Source of the DNA: Stanieria sp. NIES-3757 | GTDB taxonomy: Bacteria > Cyanobacteriota > Cyanobacteriia > Cyanobacteriales > Xenococcaceae | Length of the DNA stretch: 64,000 nt | Assembly (NCBI GenBank): GCA_002355455.1 | Contig: AP017375.1 | Span: forward strand, 3,534,001 to 3,598,000 | Reading direction: 5' to 3' | Shown here: one piece after another, positions 27,547 to 37,122 of the stretch | Layout of the letters: each line of letters starts with the position of its first letter | Numbering within the stretch: the first letter of the stretch is position 1 | The notes under the pieces: model-generated | Database searches by the model: none | The model's input: only the letters and a program-made list of their open reading frames with translations | What the model was told of the DNA's origin: nothing | Position numbers and translations under genes: made by a program

Positions 27547-28368
27547 TCAAATTAAAGAGTGTAGATATTCCAACTGAGATAATAAATCTTCCTGATAATT
27601 GATCGAAACAGCCATATATCCAGTAACCGACTCTAAGTTTTCTCTTTGAACGCGATCGCGTTGTTGTTGTTCTGGTGAATCGTGAACCGAACCGTCACAG
27701 AAAATAGCTATTTTGGCTTTTTTATAAATAAAATCGGGCTTGCAGTTGGCTTCTGGGATTAATTCTTGAGCAGAATCAGGTAGTTTAATCCCCTGTTCAT
27801 ATATGGCTTTTAAAACAACTCGCTCGAATTGTGAATTAGGATCGGTTTGTTCGAGTAATGTTTGGTAATGTTCTAAACGAGATCGCGTATCTTGTTCTAA
27901 AGCTACTTGACTATGCTCTAATTGTTTTAAAAATTCGCTAATTAAATAACGATTGAGATGAGGATGGTCAAATTGATTGCGGTAAGACAATAAGCATTGA
28001 TAACAGGCTTGAGCGCAACTATCTTTTGGTTCTAGGAAATGACAGATATCTAAAGCTTCCTGGGCGATTTTTTGAAATGAAGTAAAATCTTCCAAAATTT
28101 GAGACAATACACCTGCACCGCCTTCGGCTGCTTCCCAGAATAAAAGATATTTACCTTTTCCAACTCTTTCGGAAGCCAGTTCGTCATTTTCCAGTTTGTA
28201 TAATGCTTGAATAGCTCTTTCTAGGGTGTATTGCAAGGTAATAATAAAAGCATCCGTATTTGTTTCTGGAAGACTCAGGGGTTCAATAACTAAAATGTTT
28301 GAGGTATCTTTAACCATCAGTTGAACATTAGTATCTACCGCCTCGGTAAGCTGCTCTTGTTCTTTACT
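27547..28368 (-). pseudogene. DUF1998 helicase, C-terminal segment
   Basis: The last 273 codons of the helicase cut by the insertion at 28374-29470. Read through the target site, the frame is continuous: SGEWVSKEQEQL then VDTNVQLMVKDTSN. It contains the DUF1998 zinc-type cysteines (CHFLEPKDSCAQACYQCLLS, then YRNQFDHPHLNR) near residue 150. A C-terminal part with FIYKKAKIAIFCDGSVHD resembles a PD-(D/E)XK or DUF559-type fold. A shorter frame could start at ATG 28317 but would encode no ATPase. Confidence 0.85.
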
Positions 28369-28373
28369 TACCC

Positions 28374-29470
28374 ACTGATGTTACGCAAAAGCTATAATAC
28401 TCGAATGGACAAAAAGCTTTTGGAACTATACAGCGATTATATTATCAGCTCGTTTGGACAGATAACAGCGACAGGATTATCAAGAGTATTAGAAGGAAGT
28501 ATCAGTCACGATAAAATAACTCGTTTCCTGTCGGCTAAAGACTTAGAGTCACGAGAGCTGTGGAAGTTAGTGAAACCAGTGGTCAGGGAGTATGAACAAG
28601 AAGATGGTGTGTTGATTGTGGATGACACCATAGAGAAAAAACCTCATACCCAAGAGAATGAGTTAGTGTGCTGGCATCATGACCATCAAGAAAACCGTTC
28701 TGTCAAGGGAATTAACATCATCAACTATGTTTATAGTGTCGAAGACATAAGCCTACCAATTGGGTTTGATGTCGTCAAAAAGTCCATAAAATTTTGTGAG
28801 GTAAAAACAAAGAAGGAAAAACGAAAAGCAACAGCAACAAAAAATGAATTAACACGAAATCAATTAAAAATTTGCTCCCAGAATCAACTCAAATACAGGT
28901 ATGTGCTAGCTGATAGTTGGTTTTCCTCGAAGGAAAATATGGCTTTTATCTGTCAGGATTTAGATAAGCACTTGATCATGGCTCTCAAAAGCAATCGTAC
29001 CGTAGCCTTGAGTGAAGAAAACAAAAAACAGGGTTGTTTTACCAGAATTGATGAACTCAACTGGTCAGAACAGATCTCAGTCAGAGGATGGCTTAAAGGA
29101 CTGGACTTTCCTGTTCTCATCTATCGTCAAGTCTTTAAAAACCAAGATGGCAGTACTGGTATTTTGTATTTGGCTTGTAGTGATTTAAACTGTAATGTCC
29201 CTCAAATAGAAGCAATCTACCAAAAACGGTGGAACGTGGAAGTCTTTCATAAAACGCTCAAGTCTAATACTGGTTTAGCTAAGTCCCCAACTAAATGTCT
29301 TCGTACTCAAGGAAACCATATCTTTATGTCTATCTATGCTGCATTTCAATTAGAGTGTCTGAAATTGAAACACAAGATGAACCATTTTGCTTTGCGCAGT
29401 ACTATTTATGTCAAAGCTTTGCAACAAGCTATGTGTGAATTACATTTACTCAAGAGTGCGTAACATCAGT
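28374..29470 (+). mobile_element. IS4/IS701-type insertion sequence
   Basis: A 1097-bp element bounded by inverted ACTGATGTTACGCA repeats (28374-28387 and 29457-29470) and flanked by TACCC direct repeats (28369-28373 and 29471-29475), a 5-bp target duplication. It carries one transposase gene. Removing the element and one TACCC copy restores the helicase frame exactly, so this was a simple insertion, probably recent. Confidence 0.9.
28405..29463 (+). CDS. IS4/IS701-family DDE transposase
   Basis: A 352-residue transposase starting at MDKKLLELYSDY. The catalytic triad is seen as D in VLIVDDTIE, D in VLADSWFS and E in the Y-R-E-K signature YQKRWNVEVFHKTLKS. The frame is intact and fills the insertion sequence, so it may be active. 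An in-frame ATG at 28378 inside the inverted repeat is the alternative start. Confidence 0.9.
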   Translation: MDKKLLELYSDYIISSFGQITATGLSRVLEGSISHDKITRFLSAKDLESRELWKLVKPVVREYEQEDGVLIVDDTIEKKPHTQENELVCWHHDHQENRSVKGINIINYVYSVEDISLPIGFDVVKKSIKFCEVKTKKEKRKATATKNELTRNQLKICSQNQLKYRYVLADSWFSSKENMAFICQDLDKHLIMALKSNRTVALSEENKKQGCFTRIDELNWSEQISVRGWLKGLDFPVLIYRQVFKNQDGSTGILYLACSDLNCNVPQIEAIYQKRWNVEVFHKTLKSNTGLAKSPTKCLRTQGNHIFMSIYAAFQLECLKLKHKMNHFALRSTIYVKALQQAMCELHLLKSA

Positions 29471-29475
29471 TACCC

Positions 29476-31308
29476 ATTCTCCAGAAGTAGTGTCGAGTTT
29501 AAACCCCTTTTCTTGCGATCGCGTTAATCCCTGATTGATTCTCCAGATATCGGCAGTTTCTCCATAAGTAAGGCGGAGTAATTTTGTCTCGTCATTTGCT
29601 GTAATAGTAGCTACTTGTTGTTTGTCTTTGGCATAACGGAAATGAGTAATTAATTTATAACCGTATTTGAGCCTTTCTTCTTCATCACAGGTAATACGAT
29701 TGGTTCTACGGGCGATCGCGTTATCCATTTCTAAAACTTTGGGTAGTTTAGCAAGATTACCTTTATCGTTTTGAGATAGTCTTTGTCCGCAGTTGGCACA
29801 AGTATTACGAATAAAATCTTCGCCATCGTGAAAATATCCACAATGATGGCAAATAGCAACTCGGTTGTAAGTAACTCTTTTGACGGAAATACGAGTTTTA
29901 CTAACTTTATATTTATTACCTTCGTAGTACAGAACATTAGTTGGGGCAAGTTCGCGGATGGCAATGATTCGGGGACGAGCGATAAATTCACCTTTATCTC
30001 CTGCACGAATATATGCTCTAACTGGAAGACGGGGAAAGTTAAACCCTGGTAAGAATCCTTCGGAAGCAAAGTAACGATAGGGATAAAAATCGAACTGACT
30101 GTTATTGTTATTTTGGGATTGACCGACTAATAAATCTTTTTGGCGTTGAGCTTCTCTAGCCATAGATTCAGCTTCTTGGCGTTCTTTTTCGGTTACATTT
30201 CCTCGGCTATGACGGTCGATAACTTCTCTAGCTTTAATTAGTTGATGTTCGGCATCTTTGTAAAAATCGCGCCAACGCTGACAAGCTATGTCAAATTCAT
30301 GGAAAGCATTGTTTAGAGTATTCTTAAGCCACTCGGAACTATACCAATTGACGCGCTGTAAGTCATTCTGGCAAAAGCGATCGCTCAATACCCGATCTAA
30401 ATCTTCAAAACACTGTTGCAAGCTATTTGGGTTCAGATTAAGTTGAGCTTTGATATCTTCTTTTAACGGATAACCATCTTTTTCTAAGTCCAAAATCTCA
30501 TTCATGGAGTTTCTAAAATTTGCTCCTGTATAAGACAGCCAGAGAGAATAAACATGAGATTTAATTAAATCTTGATTGGCTAATTCTAGTTTTGGGGGAA
30601 CTACTACCCCTGCTACCATCTGCTGTTGACGCTGATAAAAATATTGGTCGTGGGGACTACCCGCAGCAGCATAGGTTACAACTAAGGCATTTTGACCGCC
30701 ACGACCCGCCCGTCCGCTACGTTGGGCATAATTAGCTGGAGAAGGGGGAACATTACGTAAATGAACGACACTGAGGTTAGAAATATCAATTCCTAATTCC
30801 ATTGTGGGAGAACAAAACAGAGTAGATAGTTTTCCGTTACGGAATTTATCCTCTCTGTCTTTACGATTGTCGTAATTTACCTGACCTGTATGTTCCCGCC
30901 CCTCCATTATTTTTATAGTTTGGGCGTTACTACTATAAAAGGTTTGGAAAAACTGATTAATTTTGCGTCCCTGTTCTTCCTTTCCTTGGAGACGCTTGCT
31001 AGTGAGAATATCTACAGCAAGGCGATCGCTTTTACTTGACTTCCAGACTATCGAATCAATGCGTAATTGAATTTCAGTTTTACTATTTTGTTTGAGATAA
31101 CCGTAATCTCTTAGGGTATTAATAAGTGACGTAATTAGCTGTTGATATTCAGATTCAGATAGAGAAATAGTTAACCACGACCAAGCGCGATCGCTTTTTA
31201 GGAAACGTCCGATCTTACTTTGCCCTGAAAGTTTGACTTTGCTTTTATCTTTGGAATCTCCCTTAGTAGTAGTCGCCCATCTTGCTTCATGAAGTCTTTC
31301 TTCAGGCT
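29476..31308 (-). pseudogene. DUF1998 helicase, middle segment
   Basis: The second RecA-like domain and following region of the same helicase. The frame is open from the frameshift near 31308 to the insertion at 29475. It includes the helicase motifs CSPTMELGIDISNL and QRSGRAGRGG (motifs V and VI), then PRPRIIAIRELAPTN-like beta-rich sequence and two CxxC pairs (CHHCGYFHDGEDF, CANCG) near 29790-29850. The 15 codons after the break (KQPEERLHEARWATT) continue the N-terminal segment in another frame. Alone it lacks Walker A and cannot be a functional helicase. Confidence 0.82.
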
Positions 31309-33815
31309 GCTTCTAATTCTTCGTATTCAATTTCTAGTAAGCCACACTGTTCTAAGTTTGGCTGAACGATCCGCCATCCTCTACGTAAGTCTTCATAGAG
31401 ACGATATTCAATTAATTGCTCAAAAATCCTTTGATTGCGCCTTTTGCCCGCACCATGTTCTGCTGGTTGTTCGGCATATTCGCTTTGGGATAGTTCCATT
31501 TGCTGCACGACGATTGATGCTAAGTTTGCATGGGTAAGCCTTTGTTTCGCTTGTAATGCACCGTTAAGACTGGCTCTTAAAAAGCTAGTTTGCACAAAAT
31601 CATTAAAATGTCCTGCTTGAAGCGATGCGTCTTGACGGTTATCGGTAAAGCTGAGAATTTTTGCCGAGTCTGGGGAAATAGCCTGAGTTTCTTTGAGTCG
31701 GGTGACTGAAGATAGGCACAGTAAGGTAGTAGAGGTGCTGCGTCCTTCGCTACTCAGACGGGCTAATTTAGTGTATTCGCTAGTTTTGCGATCGTAAAGA
31801 ATACCACAGTTTAAACAGGTTAGAAAGGGTTTGAGAATAAACCAGAAAGGAATCGGTTGGTTAGCTTGGCTATCGGCAATTGCTCTTTTTTCAATTGTGC
31901 CATTGGGATAAATATATAGTTTTTGAGGAATGAATTTTTGATATTCCTTTTTAACGGTTCTTCCGTAGCGTTTAGTTTCTCTAAACCAATTATCAGGGAG
32001 TGAATCTAGATCGTCATCGCTCCAAAGATCGGGTTCATCTAATGTTAAATAACCTTCCTCTATATCTTCATCGCCGTCATTATCGATCGCAATAGGTAAC
32101 AAAGGAGTTATTTCGTCTTTATCAGTGTTGTAGCGTACTGCATAATAATCTTGACCGCATTCGCGACAGAATACTAAAGGAAATAATAAGCGATCGCCTG
32201 TTGTTTTATACTGTCCTTCTAAAGTTAAATATCTTTTGTCTTTTGATTCCAAAGTGGCATAAACACTACCACCCTGAGAAATAAACTGATGTAGTCGAAA
32301 AGGTAAACCTTTATCTATTCGACTACTCCAAAAGAACATTTGTTTGAGAATGTCAGAACAACTTTCTTTTTTAATTCCAGTGATTTTTGATAATTCTTCA
32401 CTTCCATTAGAGAGAGCAATAGGTTTTCGACGAATTAAATGACCATCACTTTCTTCTAAACCAAAATTCATCTCGATCCATTTACTGAGAGGATGCTGTA
32501 AAAATGCTTCTGAGGTTTGGTTTTCTAGGTCAGGTAGTCCATTCAAACATTCGATCAGTTCTTCTACAGTTGGTTGAGGTCTAGTAATAGCTGGTTCTAA
32601 AGTCTCATCAATAATATTGGTGGGTTTGACTTCTACTCCAAATAATTTACTGGCTACATCAGCTACAGTAGTTTGGCGGTTCGTGCGATCGCCTTCTGTA
32701 GACATGGTGGCGGAAGTACCGATACATAGAATGGGGATATTCTGACCTTGTTTAGCTTTGTAGGAAATTTGCCGTAGTTTTCTAATAACCAATGCTACAT
32801 CTGCACCCTGGCGACCTCTATAGGTATGTAATTCGTCTAGTACGAGATATTTAAGAATCGGTGATTTAACAAACTTCTCTTCGTGGACGCGAGAAAGCAT
32901 CAACTCCAGCATCACGTAGTTGGTTAGGAGAATTTGAGGCGGATTGTTTTGAATGTCAGATTTCTGGGATAGGCTTTCTTGTCCTGTATATCGGGCGAGT
33001 CGAATATGAGAATCTCTGCCAGATTTTTCTTTGTACTTAGTCAAAAATTTATTAATTTCTTCTTCTTGAGAATTAATGAGAGCATTCATCGGATAAACCA
33101 ATATTGCTCTAATTCCCTTTAGCTGAGGATTTTGCAGTAAGTCGTTAATTATCGGTACGACATAAGAAAGGCTTTTTCCCGAACCCGTACCAGTGGTAAC
33201 GACATAGGGTTCATTTCTTTTGGCGCAACGAAAGGCTTGTTCTTGGTGATAATAGAAGCGAAAGCCAGGAAAATATTTTTTACAATCCGAATGCAGAATA
33301 CCTTCATCAATCAAGGCATTAATTGCAGCACCTTGTTTGTAAGCGGGATTAATTTGAACTAAAGGATCGCTCCAAAGATAACCCTTGTCTAGTTCTTGTT
33401 TAACGAAATCTGCTATATGGCGATCGCGTATTTCTAAAAAACTTTCAAGATAATTGCGGTAGTCACCAATGACTTCATCTCTAAGCTTGAAAATGTCTAA
33501 AGCCTTTTTCTCTTCAGCTTTATCCTTGAGAATGAGTTTTGGTTGAGGCTGTTTTTCTTGTCGAAGATTGCACCATTCTGCAAGTTGTCGTTCTAAATTA
33601 TCGCTAATAGTATCGGCATTGTAGATAGTTTTTAATCGATTAAAGTCCCAAGTTTTAGGAAGATTGCCCAATATTTGCTCTAACTGTTCGGGAGTTAAGC
33701 TATCTATGCCAGTAGCATCCAAAATTACCATTTCTTGAGCAATTAATGTGCTAGTAGCTGCGATCGCGCTTTGGTTTTGGGCTAATAATTCCTGAAGTTT
33801 AACTGGTAGCTTCAT
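31302..33815 (-). pseudogene. DUF1998 superfamily 2 helicase, N-terminal segment
   Basis: The first 837 codons of a helicase of about 1700 residues. Walker A is TTGTGSGKS, motif Ia lies in ILVYPMNALINSQ, the DExH box is VLDELHTYRGRQGADV and motif III is IGTSATMS. Zinc-type cysteine pairs (FCRECGQDYYAV, CLNCGILYDRK) interrupt the second half. It ends at a stop caused by a 1-nt frameshift, since the next frame continues the family at once. DruE of Druantia, DrmA/DrmB of DISARM and MrfA share this helicase-plus-DUF1998 plan; which one is closest cannot be settled by eye. It lies downstream of a toxin-antitoxin pair, in the cargo of the transposon. Confidence 0.85.
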
Positions 33816-33943
33816 ATTCGATGAGTTGGTGAGGGTAATTGGAAAGTTGTAAAACTCTCAAATATTTACAACTGTTGTAGTTATAGTTCCCACTTCTTAC
33901 GGACTATTACTTGTAAAAACAAACTTGTTAGCCTAATGTCTGT

Positions 33944-34288
33944 TTAAATTTGAAATGTTGTTGTTAAAACTCGATCTAATTGCTGAATTTGATTGATTCC
34001 TAATTTACCAATACGTCTAGTAATTAAACGGCGTTCGAGAGTAACTATTCTTGCTACTCTAACTTTAGAGGCAACTTTTAAGCCCGTTCCTGGAAATTCT
34101 GCATCGGCAGGATCGAGGCTAAATTCTTCTGGACTTAAACGAGTAACATTTTGTGATGAAATAAAACAGAGAGTAACATCATCACCTTTGCTATCTACCC
34201 ACAACACTACAGCAGGGCGTAACTTAGTTGTACTCAAGTCTGTAAATGGAAAGGGAACGAGAACGATATCGCCTTTAGCTAATGGCAC
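33944..34288 (-). CDS. MazF/PemK-type endoribonuclease toxin
   Basis: A 114-residue toxin of the MazF fold: GDIVLVPFPFTDLSTTKLRPAVVL is the family's N-terminal signature (core PFPFTDLSTTKLRPAVVL), followed by the SKVRVARIVTLERR strand region. These toxins cut mRNA. It starts at a GTG that overlaps the antitoxin stop by one base (TAGTG), so translation is coupled. It is one of few intact genes in the transposon cargo, as expected of an addiction module. Confidence 0.9.
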   Translation of the reverse strand: MPLAKGDIVLVPFPFTDLSTTKLRPAVVLWVDSKGDDVTLCFISSQNVTRLSPEEFSLDPADAEFPGTGLKVASKVRVARIVTLERRLITRRIGKLGINQIQQLDRVLTTTFQI

Positions 34289-34494
34289 TATACAGGTTCT
34301 CCATCTTGAGAAGTGTAAATGTCTGGTTCATCTTCCAAAAAGTCGAATGAACTGCCATTTTTTGCTAGTTGCATCAATTCTTTAGTTGAAGGTTCCACTC
34401 CATCAACAAATAATTTTGTTTCTAATAAATTTCGTTCTTCTTGGGAAAGGGAAAGAATAATTTGAACTAGAGAATCGACCAATTTTGTATTCAT
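34288..34494 (-). CDS. Antitoxin partner of the MazF/PemK toxin
   Basis: A 68-residue acidic protein, MNTKLVDSLVQIILSLSQEE at the start, with a predicted helical N-terminus and an acidic C-terminus (FDFLEDEPDIYTSQDGEPV). This layout is usual for antitoxins whose tail wraps the MazF dimer. It overlaps the toxin gene by one base and lies just downstream of the AbiJ-like pseudogene. Confidence 0.85.
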   Translation of the reverse strand: MNTKLVDSLVQIILSLSQEERNLLETKLFVDGVEPSTKELMQLAKNGSSFDFLEDEPDIYTSQDGEPV

Positions 34495-34499
34495 AATAT

Positions 34500-35474
34500 T
34501 TATTTTTCTGGTATGAGTTTATCTTTTCTAGATTTTATCGATTTATTGTTTGAGGATGTATCTGACATATCAAAATCCTTTTCTAATGCTGCGCCCCGTG
34601 TACACCAAGTGCGTCGAAGACTAGCGGATCTCTTTGAGATCGCTGTTTCTGGATTAATGAATCTTTTGATTTTTGACATTGCTGGGTTTTTATATTTATT
34701 TTCTGCATAATGACTAATATCATCTACGAGGATTGCGTAACGTTTATTATTCCAAAAAGCTACAAAATCAACTCTATACAAGTCATCAGCATAAGAAGAA
34801 TTATTAGAGCGTAATTCATTTTTGCTTTTTGAATGCCACTGTATCCAAGCTTGAGGAATTAAAATTGGTAAGTTGTGATTTCTTCTAATATAATTCGTTA
34901 AATAATAGTTTAAAAAAAACTTTTCAGATGGTGTTTGACAAATATCAATTAAAGTTTCTTGAAAATCCCAACTATATAATATTATTTTTGTATGAGATAA
35001 TGATTTAATTAATTGGGTTAAAGTAAAGTTAGGATAAACGTTATTTTTAATAACTCCAATTTCTGAAGTTTCTTCAAAATAAAAATATTGAGTTCCTCGA
35101 TCTGGTTCAATAGCAAGATTGGGTTTTTTTAAACCAAATGGCATTCCTATAGGAAATTGTCTCAAAAATCAATCATCTATTTGAATAATTGAGCTATTAT
35201 TAAATTCTAAAAAACTATATACAAGAGCAAATTGCTGATTTAAATAATTTCTACGCTCTGAATAAGTATGAAATTGATTTTTGATAAAATCCCAAAAATC
35301 TAGTGGTTTTCGGCAGTCTTGGATTATTTGAGGCAAATATTGCTTGATATTATAATTATTTAAAAGTTGCTGACGCAAAGCAATATACTTATTTTCGTCT
35401 ACATATCTTCCAGTAGCTTGATTTTCTAAAATCCGATGAATTGCTTCCACTTGACTAAGAAGTTGATTATTCAT
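34500..35474 (-). pseudogene. AbiJ-like/PD-(D/E)XK protein with in-frame stop
   Basis: Two stretches in the same frame (35474-35172 and 35168-34500) are separated only by one TGA at 35171-35169, so they were one gene of about 324 codons. The N-terminal part (YIALRQQLLNNYN, DFWDFIKNQF, YSERRNYLNQQF) resembles the helical N-terminal domains of abortive-infection AbiJ-type proteins. The second part has RVDFVAFWNNKRYAILVDD, a D-x-D-x-x motif like a PD-(D/E)XK nuclease core with the usual E-x-K altered. The last 40 codons look atypical and may be scrambled. A shorter product could start at TTG 35165. The AbiJ assignment is by eye. Confidence 0.6.
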
Positions 35475-35497
35475 TGTGTCTTTTTCTTTATTACCTA

Positions 35498-35705
35498 TTA
35501 CTTAAACATCCTGTCCCATGCCTCCAATACCAATCTTTGTGTCCGATATTCCCCATATTGATTAATTTCCTTATTCTTCAAAACTCGGAAAGTTTCGCTG
35601 GGAAAATCTTCGCCATAAACATCAGCAGGATCGAGAATATAACGCAGTTCATCGCGGGTAAGTCCGTAAAGTTTGGCGTAATATGCGTCTAATTCTGCTC
35701 TTAAT
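35498..35705 (-). pseudogene. C-terminal fragment of an Eco57I-like DNA methylase
   Basis: Sixty-eight codons ending in TAA, with AELDAYYAKLYGLTRDELRY, then ILDPADVYGEDFPSETFRVL and EYRTQRLVLEAWDRMF. This tail is typical of large adenine-specific methylases in Eco57I-like and related defence loci. The reading frame is cut exactly at the left end of the element at 35706, and no upstream part is found beyond its right end. The methylase would have been the first gene of the defence operon that includes the AbiJ-like gene and helicase. Confidence 0.7.
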
Positions 35706-35871
35706 TGTAGCGACCCGAAATAAAAATCACACCGACCCGAAATAACGGCATTTTTCGACCCAGATTAAATGACAATATAAAGAGGTCAAACCCACTCTTT
35801 ATGACAATAGACCCAGATTATTCTGACACTGACCCACAATCATAATCAAGGGCCCACAATAACTGACAATA
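35706..35871 (+). repeat. Left long terminal inverted repeat of the 1.05-kb element
   Basis: Starts TGTAGCGACCCGAAATAA and carries five GACCC-type motifs. It is about 85% like the reverse complement of 36592-36755 by eye. Confidence 0.8.
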
Positions 35872-35877
35872 AACATT

Positions 35878-36561
35878 TCACAATGGAATACCAATTTTGA
35901 GAATCAGGTCTCTGAGATCTTGAGTTTTTTCTGGAGGAAGTTGACCGTGAAGAAATGAACGCACCTCAGCAGGTCTAACATTTAACAACCTAGCAATAGA
36001 TTGGGTGTTGTAACCATGCCGAATTAAATTAGGTTCGAGGTCATCAAAGCCAATAGCCAAGACTGTTTCCATAAATTCAGTAGTAATTGGTTTCTGCCCT
36101 ACTTGATAAGCCTCATTCATAGCTAAAGTGAGATATTGCTCGATTTGCAGTGGTGTAGATAATCGCTTTCCTAAGAAAGAAATAGTGGATGATTCCAAAA
36201 TATCTGTAGGCTGAACTTTATCAGACGCAGCCATTCTCAAAATCCATTGAATATATTCTTCCTGATGACCTCGAATACCTTCTAAGGCAAAAATATGAGT
36301 GCGACCGCCAATTTCCTCCAAGGTCGGTCTTTTCAAATCATTTTTAAGTTTGGGATGTCCTGCCAAGATAACACTTAATTTGTCCCCATTATTGCGTACC
36401 AACTCAACTAACCGTTTCAAACTCACCAGAGTTTGATTGTGGAGTCCGTGAGCATCATCTACAAATAAAGCTACGGGAGAACGACATTTCTTCATTAATT
36501 CCAGCAAATGTCGTTCCTTTTTTCTAGACAGTTTGAGAAGGGTCTTATTGAGAAACAGTTA
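35878..36561 (-). pseudogene. Truncated TnsC/ExeA-type AAA+ transposition ATPase
   Basis: The open frame from 36507 encodes 209 residues with Walker B VALFVDDAHGLH, then LSVILAGHPKLKNDL (sensor I region) and a C-terminal helical domain with a helix-turn-helix (NTQSIARLLNVRPAEVRSFL). Upstream codons in frame (NKTLLKLSRKKERHLLEL) reach back only to a TAA near 36562, so the P-loop glycines and the preceding 80 or so residues are gone. The product cannot bind ATP normally. It resembles ATPases of Mu/Tn7-like elements but is not the TnsC of V-K systems. Confidence 0.75.
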
Positions 36562-36591
36562 AAGCCAATAATAGGTAAAGCTTCTAGGCTA

Positions 36592-36755
36592 TTGTCAATT
36601 ATTGTGGGTCGATTGTGATTATTTCGGGTCAGTGTCAAAATAATCTGGGTCGATTGTCATAAAGAGTGGGTCTGACTTCTCTATATTGTCATTTAATCTG
36701 GGTCGAAAAACTTCATTATTGCGGGCCGGAGTGATTCTTATTTCGGGTCGCTACA
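36592..36755 (-). repeat. Right long terminal inverted repeat of the 1.05-kb element
   Basis: Read on the minus strand it starts TGTAGCGACCCGAAATAA and parallels the left repeat for about 165 bp, including GACCCAGATTAAATGACAAT and GACCCACTCTTTATGACAAT. Confidence 0.8.
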
Positions 36756-37033
36756 CCTAAACGAAATTTTTTTTATTTCACCAGGCACAATCAGTCTCTT
36801 AAAGATTGAAAAGCAACAAAGGCAGAAAAGAGAACTATTGGATAAAGTTTTCTCCTAGTTTTACATTTCCTACCTTTGTAACCCGATCTAAATTAAAGAA
36901 GAATTTTTTGCCGTAAGCCTCCCTCTAAGGATAGCTATTCTACTTCTCAAGTCTTCTCTTTAGGCTGACTAGTAGCAAAGGTACGTGTCACCTCTAAAGA
37001 GAAAATTAGTATTGATGATGAGGAATTTATTAA
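36756..37033. other. Non-coding remnant between the 1.05-kb element and the transposon right end
   Basis: About 278 bp without a recognisable gene. A plus-strand frame open from the element border to TAG at 36858 encodes 33 residues (with KIEKQQRQKRELLDKVFS at its end); it could be the tail of a lost gene or chance. No trace of the missing methylase part or of tnsB is seen. Confidence 0.5.
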
Positions 37034-37092
37034 AACGACACTAATTTTGTTATCGATGACAAATAATTTGGCAATCGACAACTTAGTGTACG
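37034..37092 (-). repeat. Degenerate right end of the CRISPR-associated transposon
   Basis: Contains ACGACACTAATTTTGTTATC, GATGACAAATAATTTGGCAA and CGACAACTTAGTGTACG. These match the TGACAATAATTTGTCA and CGACATATAATTAGTCACTG blocks of V-K right ends, but the terminal TGTACA has decayed to TGTACG. It lies 30 bp from tRNA-Ser. Confidence 0.65.
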
Positions 37093-37122
37093 CAACAAAC
37101 GAAAAAGCAACTTGAAAAAATA

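Larger units (their letters stand above)
35706..36755. mobile_element. 1.05-kb element with about 165-bp inverted repeats and a truncated ATPase gene
   Basis: Both ends read TGTAGCGACCCGAAATAA inward and stay similar for about 165 bp, with repeated GACCC motifs (GACCCAGATTAAATGACAAT, GACCCACTCTTTATGACAAT-type, GACCCAGATTATT, CTGACCC). Ends of the TGT...ACA type with arrays of binding sites are characteristic of Mu/Tn7/Tn5053-like transposons. Only a 5'-truncated AAA ATPase gene lies inside; no transposase remains, so it is non-autonomous. Flanks (TTAAT left, CCTAA right) are not clear target duplications, suggesting a deletion next to the element. Confidence 0.82.
25103..37092. mobile_element. 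Decayed type V-K CRISPR-associated transposon (Tn7-like)
   Basis: The element runs from TGTACAGTGAC at 25103, beside tRNA-Thr, to a degenerate right end near 37092, beside tRNA-Ser. It contains a left end with TGTCA-type repeats, a degenerate array, a tracrRNA-like region, a cas12k pseudogene, and cargo made of a DUF1998 helicase, a toxin-antitoxin pair, an AbiJ-like gene and a methylase fragment. No tnsB, tnsC or tniQ is visible, so it cannot move by itself. No 5-bp target duplication is evident: TTATT precedes the left end and CAACA follows the right. Two other elements are nested inside, at 28374-29470 and 35706-36755. Confidence 0.82.

Noticed and set aside
31302-31312. Programmed frameshift in the helicase gene
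   Set aside because: No slippery heptamer or downstream structure was seen, and the gene is also broken by an insertion, so decay is the simpler explanation.
35878-36561. ATPase as the TnsC of the CRISPR-associated transposon
   Set aside because: Sequence and flanking ends differ from V-K TnsC; it sits inside its own long inverted repeats.
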